This document shows positions 8,486-17,779 of a stretch of 22,639 nucleotides of DNA, piece after piece (positions within the stretch are counted from its first letter, which is position 1; every line of letters starts with the position of its first letter). Made by a program: the position numbers and the translations under genes. The notes under the pieces are model-generated. The model saw only the letters and a program-made list of their open reading frames with translations, was not told the origin of the DNA and did not search any database. The DNA is from Pseudogymnoascus destructans (lineage: Eukaryota > Ascomycota > Leotiomycetes > Thelebolales > Thelebolaceae): the NCBI RefSeq assembly GCF_001641265.1, contig NW_020167577.1, forward strand, positions 1 to 22,639, written 5' to 3'.

Positions 8486-9636
8486 ATGGCGAAACGCAAG
8501 GCACCTGAAGAACTCTCCACTAATTTGAATACTATCAAAGCTCGCAACCGCGTCTCCAACCTTACTGAAGATGAGAAGGCTGTTCATTTAGCACTCAAGG
8601 CTGACCATGGCGATCTGAGCTACTACTTAAAGAAGTTATACAAGTCTGCAAAGTATATCGCTGCCTCTGCTGAAGACAAGACACGTCTACAGAATGAATT
8701 GAAGGTTGAGCGTATTCGTGTTCGGTAAGTTCCTTCTGGTAATCTCTGGTAGCCTTAATCTAACTATAAACAGGACTGAAAAGGGCACCCATGCATCTTG
8801 CATTGCGAATCAGAAAGTCAAGAATACTAGCGCCCCTTCTTCTTCTCCACAAGCCCCACCATCTACTCCGCCACAACTTCTGTCTGAGCTTGCTGCATTT
8901 GAGGGTATCACCAGTATCCCAATCGATGACGATCATAACAGCGAATGGGAGGATACTGAGGTTGAAGACGATTTAGAGTTGGAGCTTATGTTACGGCGCG
9001 ACGATATTTTAAATGAAGAGGCTGTTCTACCAGATGAGCTTTCTGATGAAGAGATCGCTAGCATCCAGGCTCTCTTAACTCAAGCACGCATTGATGTTGG
9101 TACCTCATAGTCTGGTAATCTTCTGGTAATCTTCTGGTAATACTAACGGTTGATAGGCCCATGAAGAGTCCAATTTCCGCAAGTGGCAACATTTCTGGGA
9201 TAGCTGTATCCGCTCATATACGAGAAAGGCTGGAAAGCTGAGAAAGAAGCCTGAGCATCTCTTTGAATATATGCCATGGATTGATGTAGAAGAAGGGTAC
9301 GTCTCTGATCATTCTAGCAATCTTCTAGAGATACTAATTGTTTATTATAGCACTTTTCACAACGTTATCCCACCACATAAATATTTCTGTTTGTACGAGC
9401 AGGCAGTTTGGACAAACTTTACAGCTTGGAAGTTTGGAAAGTGGGCCCAATTACCAGGACCTGCGCAGTGGTACCCAAAGTCTTACAATCTTGTCGACAA
9501 CGGATGGTTACAAGTCTCCACTCATAGTTCTAGCTTCAAAGAGGCGTTCTTACTTGTCTACTCTAAGAAATTTGATAAGGAAAAGTGGGCTAAGGTATCA
9601 GCTGCACAGGATATGTTGTTTCTGGAGTTAGAGTAG
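8486..9636 (+). CDS. Unknown protein upstream of the hAT transposase (four exons)
   Basis: Predicted exons are 8486-8724, 8774-9095, 9157-9296 and 9351-9636, giving 328 aa that start MAKRKAPEEL. Intron 1 (8725-8773) and intron 3 (9297-9350) have clear GT-AG ends. Intron 2 has a perfect TACTAAC branch site and ends at 9156, but its donor is less sure: GTTGGT at 9096 keeps the frame, whereas the stronger GTACCT at 9100 would not. The N-terminus is charged and probably helical. The middle is Ser/Pro-rich, then strongly acidic (about residues 115-165). The C-terminal part is rich in Trp and aromatic residues (SNFRKWQHFWDSC, WTNFTAWKFGKWAQLPGP). I do not recognise the family. Being collinear with the transposase and sharing its intron motif, it may be a second element-encoded protein; a captured host gene is the alternative. 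Confidence 0.6.
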
Positions 9637-9755
9637 AGGAGAGAAATGGAGTATTTGATTTTCCGACGCGAATAGGGGCTATAGAGATTTAAGTATTTCA
9701 TCGTAGCCAGACTTATGGTAATCTTCTGATAATCAAACAATTTGCTACTTGCCAA

Positions 9756-12711
9756 ATGTCATCGCAATATTCAGAGTTGTTTGACTCTGACAATCCTATT
9801 TCTAATATATTCTCAGACTCTCTTCCCTCTTCTCAACGACTACCTTCATTAAATCAAATCCCTGCGGGCCTCGAATATACTGGCAAATTAAACCAATTCA
9901 TCAAATGGACTAAGGATACACACGATGTATTCATTGAGTGGTGGAAGCTATCACGATGGTATGAACAACACTCAGATCATACTACAAAACTCCTTACGAA
10001 GATTGCATGGGATTCAACCAACCAGAGTTCTCAATACTGGAGAAGTTATCACCAAGGAGCAGACCGGCTTTCTGGAGAACCATGTGTCATTTGTACCTAT
10101 TGTTCGAAGGCCCTTACGCATCCTGCAATCAAGTCTGCTGGCCCAAAGTCTATGGCAACACATCTTGCATCAGACATTTGCAAAAAGAAGTCACGGATGG
10201 GTAAGGATAGTCTCTATCAAATGCGAATCAATCAGATGCGACCTCAACAGGTAAGGATTACCAGATTATTACCAGAATTATATAGGCTAATATCTATAAT
10301 AGGATCATATTCTCACACAAGAGGCATTTTACGAACAAGTTCTATACACAGTTATCTCAACTCATAGCTCGTTCCGCTCAGTCGAGGATCCTGAATGGAA
10401 AAGGCTTGCTATCTTACAGAATCCTCACTATCCACTACCCTCAGCAACAACTATTCGAAACCTCTTAACAACAAAGCTCACACAAATCGAAGAAGAGATG
10501 CTACAAGATGTTGTTCCTGGTTCAAAGATTGCATTATCGCTCGACTGTTGGTCAAGTGTTACTCGACTTTCATTTATGGGTGTTATTGCATCATTTATCG
10601 ACCGTCATTGGAAAATGCAAGAGGTCTTGATTGGGTTTGAACCTATATATACAGAGCATACTGGTGCTGAGTTATGTGGAATACTTGAAAAAGTTATCAC
10701 AAGGCAGCATTTAGAAGGACGAATTATATCCATTACGACTGATAATGCGTCAAACAACACTTCAATGATGAGAGATGTGGAAATAATGCTTGATAGTATT
10801 GCAGACAACGAGCATTTCATTGGAGGAAAAGTACAACACATACCCTGCCTAGCTCACGTTATTCAACTTGCCCTTAGTGCTCTCCTTGGTCGAATCCGGA
10901 TTACGCCAACAAATCAAGAGATCTTAATAAACTGGGAAGAAGAGAATCAGATGGAGGGCCTTGCAAAGTTGCAGAAGGACAAGGGTATTGGATTTACACT
11001 TGGAAAGGTATATATTCTCTTGTTAGTTCTGGTAAACTTCTGGTAGTCTTTTCTAATATCTCATAGCTCCGGAAGCTCACTATCTTTGTTAATTCAAGTC
11101 AAACTCGAAGGAACAGGTTTATGACTTTGCAAAAGGCAAACATGAACCGGGGTCAATCATCTCAGAGGCTTCTTCGACTTATTCAAGATGTATCAACTCG
11201 ATGGGATTCGACATGCCATATGCTTCTGCGAGCACAGCAACTCAAGTCAACAATCAATCAATATACTCGAGGCGATCATGGTGCTCACATGTTCAGACTT
11301 AGCGAGCTAGAATGGAAGCACATCGAATACATCATTGATCTTACAAGGCCATTCAACTTCTTTACAACAAACATTGGATCGTCAGCCGGACCTACTGTCT
11401 GCTATACACTTGGAGTATATCAAAAACTCTTATCAACGCTTGAAGGAACTCGGCACCGGCTACGGCATAAGACATATCCATGGGCAGCAAAGATGACTTT
11501 AGCAATCGATGCTGCAGAGAAAAAGATTAGGAAGTATTATAACAAGCTATACACAAATACTGGATCTATCTTCGCATTTGCTAGTATCTTAAATCCTAGT
11601 GTGAAGCTCTCACACTTTAACAAAAAGGTTTGCAAGCTTGACTTTTCAATACGAAATTGGGAGACAGAGTTTGAACAACAGTTTAGGACTCTTTATAAAG
11701 AGCAGTACTCTACAGTGCGAGTTGCGAGTCAATCAGGATTACGAGATGCAGATATGGATCCATTAGCCTTAGTATTGCAGCAAAGTCAGACATTAAATGG
11801 GACTCGGGGCCAGCGAGAGGAATATGTGAATGAGGCTGATCTCTATCTTGATGCTCGTAAGTTTCTGGTAATCTTCTGATAATCTTATTCTAACTTGTAT
11901 AGCACATATCTACACAAAGATATTGCTATTTTGGCAACAAAAGGAAGAGCAATTTCCTGGTCTATCAGCAATGGCTCGTGATATACTTTGTATTCCTGCT
12001 GCTGAGTCTGGAGTTGAGCGAGTCTTTAGTGCCGCAAGGGACGTATGTGGCCACCGACGTGGTCAACTTAATCCTGAGACGATTAAGAGTATTATGCTTA
12101 TATATTACTCTCGACAATACAAGAATCGTCAAGGTCATCGTGACAAGCTTGCAGATATGATGGACGTCGTTGATATGACTGAGGAGCAAGTCGAAGAAGA
12201 GTATGAGGCACAACGACAACGGATGTGCAATTCTATCGAGTTACAATATATCAGCGATGAAGAAGAACCACGATCAAATACACATATCCGAGAGACATAT
12301 TCAAAGGTACAATATCCTCCGTTTAATCCTCAGCGGCCACAGCAACAGCAAGACTTATCACAAGCTGCACATGAAGAACGACAAATGCGCTACCAACAAG
12401 GTGAAGAAAGAGATAGGGCTGACCGTCTTAACGAGACCTTATACGACATCCCAGATGACGATATCCCAGATAATGAAGATATAAGAGAAGATGGTAATAA
12501 TGAGGAGCCTATACTTCCAACTATTCATGACGATGAAGATAAGGATATGCCGTCCTCGCCACCAACGCCTATCCAACACCCTCGGAAGACTGGAAGAGAT
12601 CTACTTGATATCTTTCAAGCTACTCGTCAAGACCCTATAAATACTTTAGGTATTAGTAGGTCTGGCCGGCCTCATCAAGCAAGGTGGAAAGATGTTCTTG
12701 AGCATATATAA
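9756..12711 (+). CDS. hAT superfamily transposase, full length (four exons)
   Basis: Exons 9756-10250, 10303-11007, 11067-11856 and 11903-12711 give 932 aa; the introns of 52, 59 and 46 nt all have GT-AG ends and restore one frame. A BED-type zinc finger near residues 110-145 has CTYC and HLASDIC. The RNase H-like core has Asp at about 246 (IALSLDCWSS) and about 312 (ITTDNASNN), the CLAHVIQLAL block, and VSTRWDSTCHML. The C-terminal dimerisation region carries the catalytic Glu at about 702 (ESGVERVFSAARD). An acidic, Gln-rich tail of some 180 residues follows, longer than is usual for hAT proteins. The DDE residues are all present, so the enzyme could be active. It would act in the nucleus by cut-and-paste transposition with 8-bp target duplications. 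Confidence 0.88.
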
Positions 12712-12934
12712 TATAGTGTTCTGATAATCTTCTGATAATCGTGGTACTTAGATAGAGGAATATACGTGATTCGTTCTCACAGCTTATTAGAGATGGTAGA
12801 GTGATGCTGATAAATGTAATACTTTAAGTTAACTTACAACTGTAACCATAAAACAGTATTAATCGTATGAGGGACTGTTCACGTAATGCATATATCTTAC
12901 ACGTGACAGCCGAGTACTCACTGGGTTTTTACAG
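12712..12934. other. 3' flank of the second hAT-like element, up to the insertion site
   Basis: No gene is visible. It starts with two TCTGATAATC words at 12720-12729 and 12731-12740 that match the intron motif of the preceding genes. The rest is AT-rich until about 12900, where sequence with CCGAGTACTCACTGGG begins. This last part belongs with the ACTC/GAGT-rich DNA at 15615-15710, from which it was separated by the hAT insertion. The final eight bases, TTTTACAG, are the left target-site duplication. Confidence 0.5.
12927..12934. repeat. Left target-site duplication TTTTACAG
   Basis: TTTTACAG directly precedes the left terminal inverted repeat of the hAT element and is repeated perfectly at 15607-15614. 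Eight bases is the standard hAT duplication length. Confidence 0.92.
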
Positions 12935-12944
12935 CAGTGTTCGG

Positions 12945-13045
12945 CAGATACTACCCAGGTAGTATCTGGGTCCTCGCCAGGTAAGGTAAGTATCTGAGCG
13001 ACTTTGCTCAGGTAAGGTAGGTATTTACAGATACTTTAGCAGGTA
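12945..13045. repeat. Left subterminal repeats of the complete hAT element
   Basis: This stretch packs AGATACT, CCCAGGTAG, GTATCTGGG, CAGGTAAGGTAAG and related words in both orientations, including the near-palindrome around CCCAGGTAGTATCTGGG. Matching words occur at 15480-15595 on the other end. Such clusters are probable transposase-binding sites. Confidence 0.65.
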
Positions 13046-13177
13046 GTTGAGCCTCAATTCCGTATACAAAAATGACGCTTTTGATATTTGAAATAGATAA
13101 TGATATGTAACTAGAATATGTAACTAGAAAAGTGAAACTCGTGACAAATATAATAATAAAATAGACAGCCCCTATTC

Positions 13178-15391
13178 CTATTCTTCTGCCTCATCATCTG
13201 CATCATCACCGTCGCTGTCGGCATCTGGTAAATAACCCCAATTCCGTAAGCAAAGCAGATATCTAATTGTCGATGGCGACAATCTATTCCTTTTCTTAGT
13301 AATGATATCGCTACCATTGCTAAATACCCGTTCTGATGGTGCTGATGTCGCAGGAATTGCAAGATGGTCTCGAGCAACTTGAGCAATTATTGGATATTGA
13401 TATTGCTTTGCAGACCAATATTTGAGAATATCAGTATGCTCACCAGGCCGTGGTTCAAGCATCCATCGTTTCCATTCTGGTTCTTCAAATGATATACCCT
13501 CTGATGCAAATAAATCTTCATCAGAATCTGGTTCTTGCACTCTAGTATTTGCATTTCCTAATGCATCTGCAAGAGCTGTTTCACGTTCAATACGCTCTGT
13601 ATCAAGATGATATTGCCGTGTCTTATATGTTCTACAAACATCTTCAAACTGTGCTCTTGCCCGTGTGATTCGTACATGATCTGTACTATCTGGATATATC
13701 TTTTTAAACACTGTATGGTTCATCCGTGGATCGCAAATTGTAGCTACAGCTGAGTGCTTACATTGCTGATTTGTTGCAAGAGTATAATACGCGTGAAGCT
13801 TTTGATAAGCTACTGTGCATGCAATACCAATTGCTGAGTGCTCGCCAACTTCTTGTTGCATCTTCTTAACTTTATTTATCATTTTAAGATAAAGTGGAAT
13901 AGCAAAGTTAAGTGACGGATATGTATCACTTTGTAGCCGTCTTGATGGTTTGAGAAATATTAAGAACAGTCGTTCAAGATCTTTAATAACAGCCCAATCT
14001 CCTGTAGTTAATGCAATATCTTTCATACTAATATCAAGCTGTTGTGTTATGCATACTGCTGTGATTGGTATTTGGAGTTTTAATGCTGTATCAAGCATAC
14101 GATGTGTTGAATTCCATCGTACTGGCATATCAAGTGATAGTTGCTGTGGTTTTAAACCTATAGCTTTGACTTGTCGTTGTAAAGCATCCTTCCATGCTCG
14201 TCGATTACGAAAGACATAGATATGTCTTCGTAGCTTTGCAAGAGCATTCATGACTTCCACATGACTATCTCTACTAAATGGAATCCGAGCTGCACCTTGC
14301 TCACACCGGTATGTCTCTGTCTCTACATCTGGTTCTGCTTTTAAACTCGTAAGAGCGGCTTGAACTGCGAGATTTATGATATGTGCAATACACCGGACAT
14401 CGCCTTCTTTGACAGTAAATGTCCAAGGTTGTTGAGTTGATGTTTGGGCGTTGCTAGCCAATTTCTCATATTCTGAGAGCATCACAGTATTTGATGATGC
14501 GTTGTCTCGGGTGCATGTAAAGATAGCGCCTGTAATAGCTATACTATCTGTTACAGCTGCTAATTGCTGAGCTAAGTATTCACCGCTATGAATAGGCTCT
14601 TGAAGATGTATCACATCAAGCAATTTTGATTTCTGCTGCCATTTATCATTAATCCAATGAGCGGTAACAGCAGCATACTCTGTATAGTTCCGTGCAGACC
14701 ATGCATCTGTCGTTATGGATATCCGGCCTCCATGTATAATATGAGAATGGAGTTCAAGCTGTAGTATGCCTCGGTGATATGAGAATTGGCGTTGTAGTTC
14801 TCGGTGCAATGTTCTTGACGAAAGTGATAACACAGATGGACTTAAGAACCGTACTAATTGACGATATGAATAGCTTTCGATAATGCGTAAAGACAGGTTA
14901 TTAGATACTATAAACGATAGCACTAACTCTCTATATTTGGCTGGATTGTTTGTTGGTCTTGATTCATGGGTCGCTGGTCTCCGAGGCTCAAAAAATGATG
15001 ATGTGCTGCTAGATTGACTTGAAGGCGCTGTATTCTTGTGTTTAAGAGCATCATAGATTCCTTTATGCTTAAGACTATAGTGTTTCCAAAGATTGCCAGT
15101 TGAAGCAGCAGCTTGAGCATGGGTTTGAGCTGCGGGCGAGTATCCGCAATTAGGCTGCATACAGCATACTTTGATAGTTGGCGGGTTGCTCTCAAGTAGT
15201 ATTCTTGAATATAGTTCCTTCGTGAACAGCAGCGACTGCGTTGGCGGTAGCATTTGGCTAGGCGGGTGTAGACGGACAGGAATTGGATTTGATTGCTGAA
15301 AAAGGGTAAAAAGCCCTGGTAGGGCTGGCTCATCGTGAGGATTATAGCCATCAAGGTCCGTCGGCACGTCTGACAACGGAGAGTCACTCAT
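13178..15391 (-). CDS. hAT superfamily transposase, intact and intronless
   Basis: An upstream in-frame ATG at 15421 would add ten residues, but the ATG at 15391 has the better context (AAA before it), giving 737 aa. The protein has a BED-type finger (C77, C82, H104, H109). The RNase H-like fold has Asp 229 (ISITTDAWSARN) and Asp 296 (CTRDNASSNTV), then CIAHIINLAVQA and PVRWNSTHRML. The C-terminal dimerisation block carries Glu 687 (ATSAPSERVFSNGSDI) and RYLLCLRNWGYL. A short acidic tail closes the protein. All three catalytic residues and all conserved blocks are present, with no frameshift. It fills most of an element with matched inverted repeats and a perfect target duplication, so it is the best candidate in the window for an active transposase. 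It should act in the nucleus on the element's own ends. Confidence 0.93.
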   Translation of the reverse strand: MSDSPLSDVPTDLDGYNPHDEPALPGLFTLFQQSNPIPVRLHPPSQMLPPTQSLLFTKELYSRILLESNPPTIKVCCMQPNCGYSPAAQTHAQAAASTGNLWKHYSLKHKGIYDALKHKNTAPSSQSSSTSSFFEPRRPATHESRPTNNPAKYRELVLSFIVSNNLSLRIIESYSYRQLVRFLSPSVLSLSSRTLHRELQRQFSYHRGILQLELHSHIIHGGRISITTDAWSARNYTEYAAVTAHWINDKWQQKSKLLDVIHLQEPIHSGEYLAQQLAAVTDSIAITGAIFTCTRDNASSNTVMLSEYEKLASNAQTSTQQPWTFTVKEGDVRCIAHIINLAVQAALTSLKAEPDVETETYRCEQGAARIPFSRDSHVEVMNALAKLRRHIYVFRNRRAWKDALQRQVKAIGLKPQQLSLDMPVRWNSTHRMLDTALKLQIPITAVCITQQLDISMKDIALTTGDWAVIKDLERLFLIFLKPSRRLQSDTYPSLNFAIPLYLKMINKVKKMQQEVGEHSAIGIACTVAYQKLHAYYTLATNQQCKHSAVATICDPRMNHTVFKKIYPDSTDHVRITRARAQFEDVCRTYKTRQYHLDTERIERETALADALGNANTRVQEPDSDEDLFASEGISFEEPEWKRWMLEPRPGEHTDILKYWSAKQYQYPIIAQVARDHLAIPATSAPSERVFSNGSDIITKKRNRLSPSTIRYLLCLRNWGYLPDADSDGDDADDEAEE

Positions 15392-15479
15392 TTTCACGGC
15401 AATTATCACCATATCAAGCATGAAGACGAGTATTTCAACGTTAGCATTTGTGCGGCTTGGCTACACTTGGCAATACTTG

Positions 15480-15595
15480 GCATGTATCTGGGTAAGTATC
15501 TGAAAATACCGGGATACTCAGGTATTTTGAGAATGAGCCCAGGTAGGTAATTACCCAGGTAATTACCTGAACACCACAGGTAATCAGGTATCTGT
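15480..15595. repeat. Right subterminal repeats of the complete hAT element
   Basis: The stretch carries repeated GTATCTG, CAGGTA, AGGTAATTACC and CCCAGGTA words in both orientations. It mirrors the left subterminal region and lies between the 5' end of the transposase gene and the right inverted repeat, so it may also contain the promoter. Confidence 0.65.
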
Positions 15596-15606
15596 GCCGC
15601 ACACTG

Positions 15607-15614
15607 TTTTACAG
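15607..15614. repeat. Right target-site duplication TTTTACAG
   Basis: TTTTACAG directly follows the right terminal inverted repeat and matches 12927-12934 exactly. Confidence 0.92.
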
Positions 15615-15710
15615 AGTAACTGAGTATTGGCCTCACTCACCGAGTCGAGTGAAAGGTTCAGCTACTCACCCAGCTGAGTAACCCACTGAGTGAGTGAGCC
15701 GAGTATTGGG
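15615..15710. repeat. ACTC/GAGT-rich remnant holding the hAT insertion
   Basis: The right flank of the insertion is dense in ACTC and GAGT words, including GAGTATTGG twice and runs such as CTCACTCACCGAGTCGAGTG. Together with the left flank (about 12908-12926), it would form one continuous short segment before insertion. The density of a short motif in both orientations resembles the subterminal region of yet another hAT-like element. I could not define its ends. Confidence 0.45.
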
Positions 15711-15729
15711 CGAGTAGTGCGCAGCCTAG

Positions 15730-17470
15730 GCTCCACCTGCCCCTACCACTCGACAAATCCGAAATAACTCTCTCACTTAAACTCGTATCAGAAATCGGAG
15801 GTAGCCATTCTGTTCCGCTTGTAAACCTCTGTCAATGGTGGTGTCGAACGATAAATTCCGCCCGCTCCTGCAGAACATGTGACTCTTCTCATACCTAGCC
15901 CCCCACCACCCTTTGCCACCCATCGGAATCTGGAATACCTCGGCCATTTCAAGCCGTATCAAAAATCGGAAGACGTCATTTGATTCCCCTCGTAATTCTC
16001 CTTCAATGACGATATCGAACTTTATATTCTACCCATCGCTGCAGAAGCTATCGCCACTCACGTGCCATGCCCATACTGCACCCTTGCCACCCGGCGGAAT
16101 CTGGGATATCTCCATCGTTTCAAACCGCATCGTAAATCGGAAGACGCCATTTTGTTCCCCTTGTAAATTTCTTTCAATTACGATATCGAACGTTTGATCT
16201 TGCCTCTCCGCTCTGCATTTATACCACTTCCCGTTCTATGCCCTCTTCTTCTTGCCACCCATCGAAATCCAATATAACACGATCATTTCAACTCGTATCA
16301 AAAATCGGAGGACGCCATTCGATTCCGCTTGCAAATCTCCCTTAATAACGATACTGAACGTTTGGTTTCGTCTGTTGTTGTAAAAGTTATTAGCCTCTGA
16401 AAACTATGCTCAGCCCCCCCCTGCCACTTACCGCCTGACAAGATCCGCCATAACTTGTTCGTTTCAACTCATATCAACAATCAGAGTATGCCATTTTGTT
16501 CGTCTTGCAACGTTGTCCAATTTCCCCTATCGAACGATAGATTTGATCCATCGCTGGAGGCGTTATTAGCCTTCATAAACTATACTCAGCCAGTCCCTCA
16601 GCCACCAAGCACCTGACGAAATCCGAAATAACTAACCCATTTTTTCTCGTATCAAAAAAAGGAGTACGCCATTTTGTTCCCCTTGCAATCCTCTTTCAAT
16701 AACGCTATCGAACGTTAAGTTCAGCGCACTGCTGCACAAGTTATACCACGTCTCATATGTAACCATCCCCCTTGGCCTTCCTACCCACTGCCACCCGTCT
16801 AAATCCGGAATATCTTCACCAGTTGAACTCGGATCAAAACTTGGGATACGCCATTCGATTCCCCTTGTAAATATCTTCCATTGACGATACCGAACGTTAA
16901 GTTTCAGACGTCGCTGCAAAAGTTGGAATCCTTCTCACATGTTACCATGGGGCCCCATTTCCTGGGCCCGGCCCAACAAATCCGAAATAACTCACTCGTT
17001 TCAAGTCGTATCAAAAATCGTAAGAGGCCATTCGATTTCTCTTGCAAATCTCTTCCAATGACGATATCGAACGTGAAGTTTCCGCCGTAGCTGCAAAGGT
17101 TATAATCCCTCAGAGTAGGTGCTCCACCACCCCTACTGTCCCCCAGCGAAATCTGCAATATCTCACCCGTCTCAACTCGTATCACAAATCGGAGTACGCC
17201 ATTTGATTCGTCTTGCAAATCACTTTTATTAACGCTATCGAACGCACCATCTGCATGCCGCGTCAGGATATTACAATCCATCCTATAACATGCTCCCCCA
17301 ATCACCCCTCCCATGCATCGCCCGACCAAAACCGGAATATCTCCACCATCGAAAGTCCGATCAACAATCGGAGTACGTCAATTTGTTCCCCTTGCAAAGC
17401 TGCACAGGAAACGTCAGCGAACGTTCCACTCGATTGCGAGACCGTCAACCTACCGTCCCTGCAAGAACGT
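15730..17470 (-). repeat. Ten-unit degenerate ~175-bp tandem array with a recurring minus-strand peptide
   Basis: A block resembling CGTATCAAAAATCGGAG recurs with its start at about 15784, 15955, 16126, 16294, 16470, 16648, 16830, 17007, 17178 and 17357, at steps of 168 to 182 bp. Each unit also has a GACGCCATT-like word, CCCCTTGCAAATCTC and GATATCGAACG. Read on the minus strand, the core of most units translates to a similar peptide: xTFDIVIERDLQG followed by EQNGVLRFLIRVET and EIxQI. The fifth unit has two stops in its core, and spacings that are not multiples of three break the frame between several units. It is therefore not one intact gene today. I do not recognise the peptide. It may be a decayed repeat-protein gene or a satellite that happens to stay open in one frame. 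Confidence 0.75.
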
Positions 17471-17501
17471 GAGTCCGGAAATGGACCAGGAGACAAGCCC
17501 T

Positions 17502-17741
17502 CTACTCCTCCTCACCTGGCTGCCGGTTGCTCTGCTTCGTGAAGAAGAGGCACGAGTACCGCGTGCCCTCGAAGGGCGCGATCCAGTGCTCGAGGACTGC
17601 AGAGCGGAACAGGACAACATCCCCTGGCTGGAAGGGAATCCTATAGCCAAGGGCTGGCAGGCACAGCTCCCCTCCCTCAAACTGAGTATCAGAGCGAGAG
17701 TGTTGCCTCGAAATATTCCAAAGGCTAGTCTGGCATTCGAG
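17502..17741 (-). pseudogene. 3' fragment of a TET/JBP-like 2-oxoglutarate/Fe(II) oxygenase
   Basis: The minus strand encodes 79 residues ending at a TAG (17502-17504). They include FEGGELCLPALGYR, PFQPGDVVLFRSAVLEHW and APFEGTRYSCLFFTKQ. This matches the C-terminal half of the double-stranded beta-helix in TET/JBP-like 2OG-Fe(II) oxygenases common in fungi: the distal metal-binding His (about residue 52) is followed nine residues later by the 2-oxoglutarate-binding Arg (about 61). Family members oxidise modified bases in nuclear DNA. The proximal HxD motif and everything upstream are missing, with an in-frame stop just before the first codon, so this is a relic. Its first 58 bp are duplicated at 1428-1485. 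The family is assigned from motifs alone. Confidence 0.72.
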
Positions 17742-17779
17742 CTAGGGTTAGCATAGATGGTAGTTTACTATACTAATTA
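17742..17779. other. Junction between oxygenase relic and TLH2 3' end
   Basis: This short spacer contains TAGGGTTAG (about 17743-17751), a fragment of telomere-like sequence too short to interpret, and the start of a TACTATACTAATTAC block like those in the TLH2 introns. Confidence 0.4.

Larger units (their letters stand above)
8454..12740 (+). mobile_element. hAT-like element with two intron-containing genes
   Basis: The limits given are the outermost copies of a repeated non-coding motif (TCTGGTAATC and variants); the true termini are unknown. The element contains an unknown 328-aa gene and a full-length hAT transposase on the same strand, 119 bp apart. The motif appears in the 5' leader, in all six introns (degenerate in the third), between the two genes, and after the transposase, usually in pairs spaced 11 bp. 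I found no terminal repeats or 8-bp target duplication, so mobility today is unproven. The transposase reading frame is intact across its four exons. Confidence 0.6.
12935..15606 (-). mobile_element. Complete hAT transposon with TIRs and 8-bp target duplication
   Basis: The left end starts CAGTGTTCGGCAGATAC (12935-12951). The right end, on the minus strand, starts CAGTGTGCGGCACAGATAC (15588-15606). They match as terminal inverted repeats apart from one mismatch and a two-base gap, and both start with the CAG typical of hAT elements. The eight bases TTTTACAG flank the element exactly on both sides (12927-12934 and 15607-15614). Subterminal DNA on both ends is dense in CAGGTA/GTATCTG words in both orientations. 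The 2672-bp element encodes one intact intronless transposase on the minus strand. The perfect target duplication indicates a fairly recent insertion. Confidence 0.93.

Noticed and set aside
8150..12930. Terminal inverted repeats for the two-gene hAT-like element, such as CAGTGAG near 8167 or GGGACTG near 12870
   Set aside because: No pair matched beyond a few bases and no 8-bp target duplication flanked any candidate, so no boundaries were assigned.
17743..17751. TAGGGTTAG as an interstitial telomere sequence marking an old chromosome end
   Set aside because: Only nine bases match and the orientation is opposite to the terminal tract; chance occurrence is likely.
15913..17756. Plus-strand open frames through the ~175-bp array and oxygenase relic
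   Set aside because: The peptide that recurs between units and the oxygenase motif are both on the minus strand, so the plus-strand frames are incidental.
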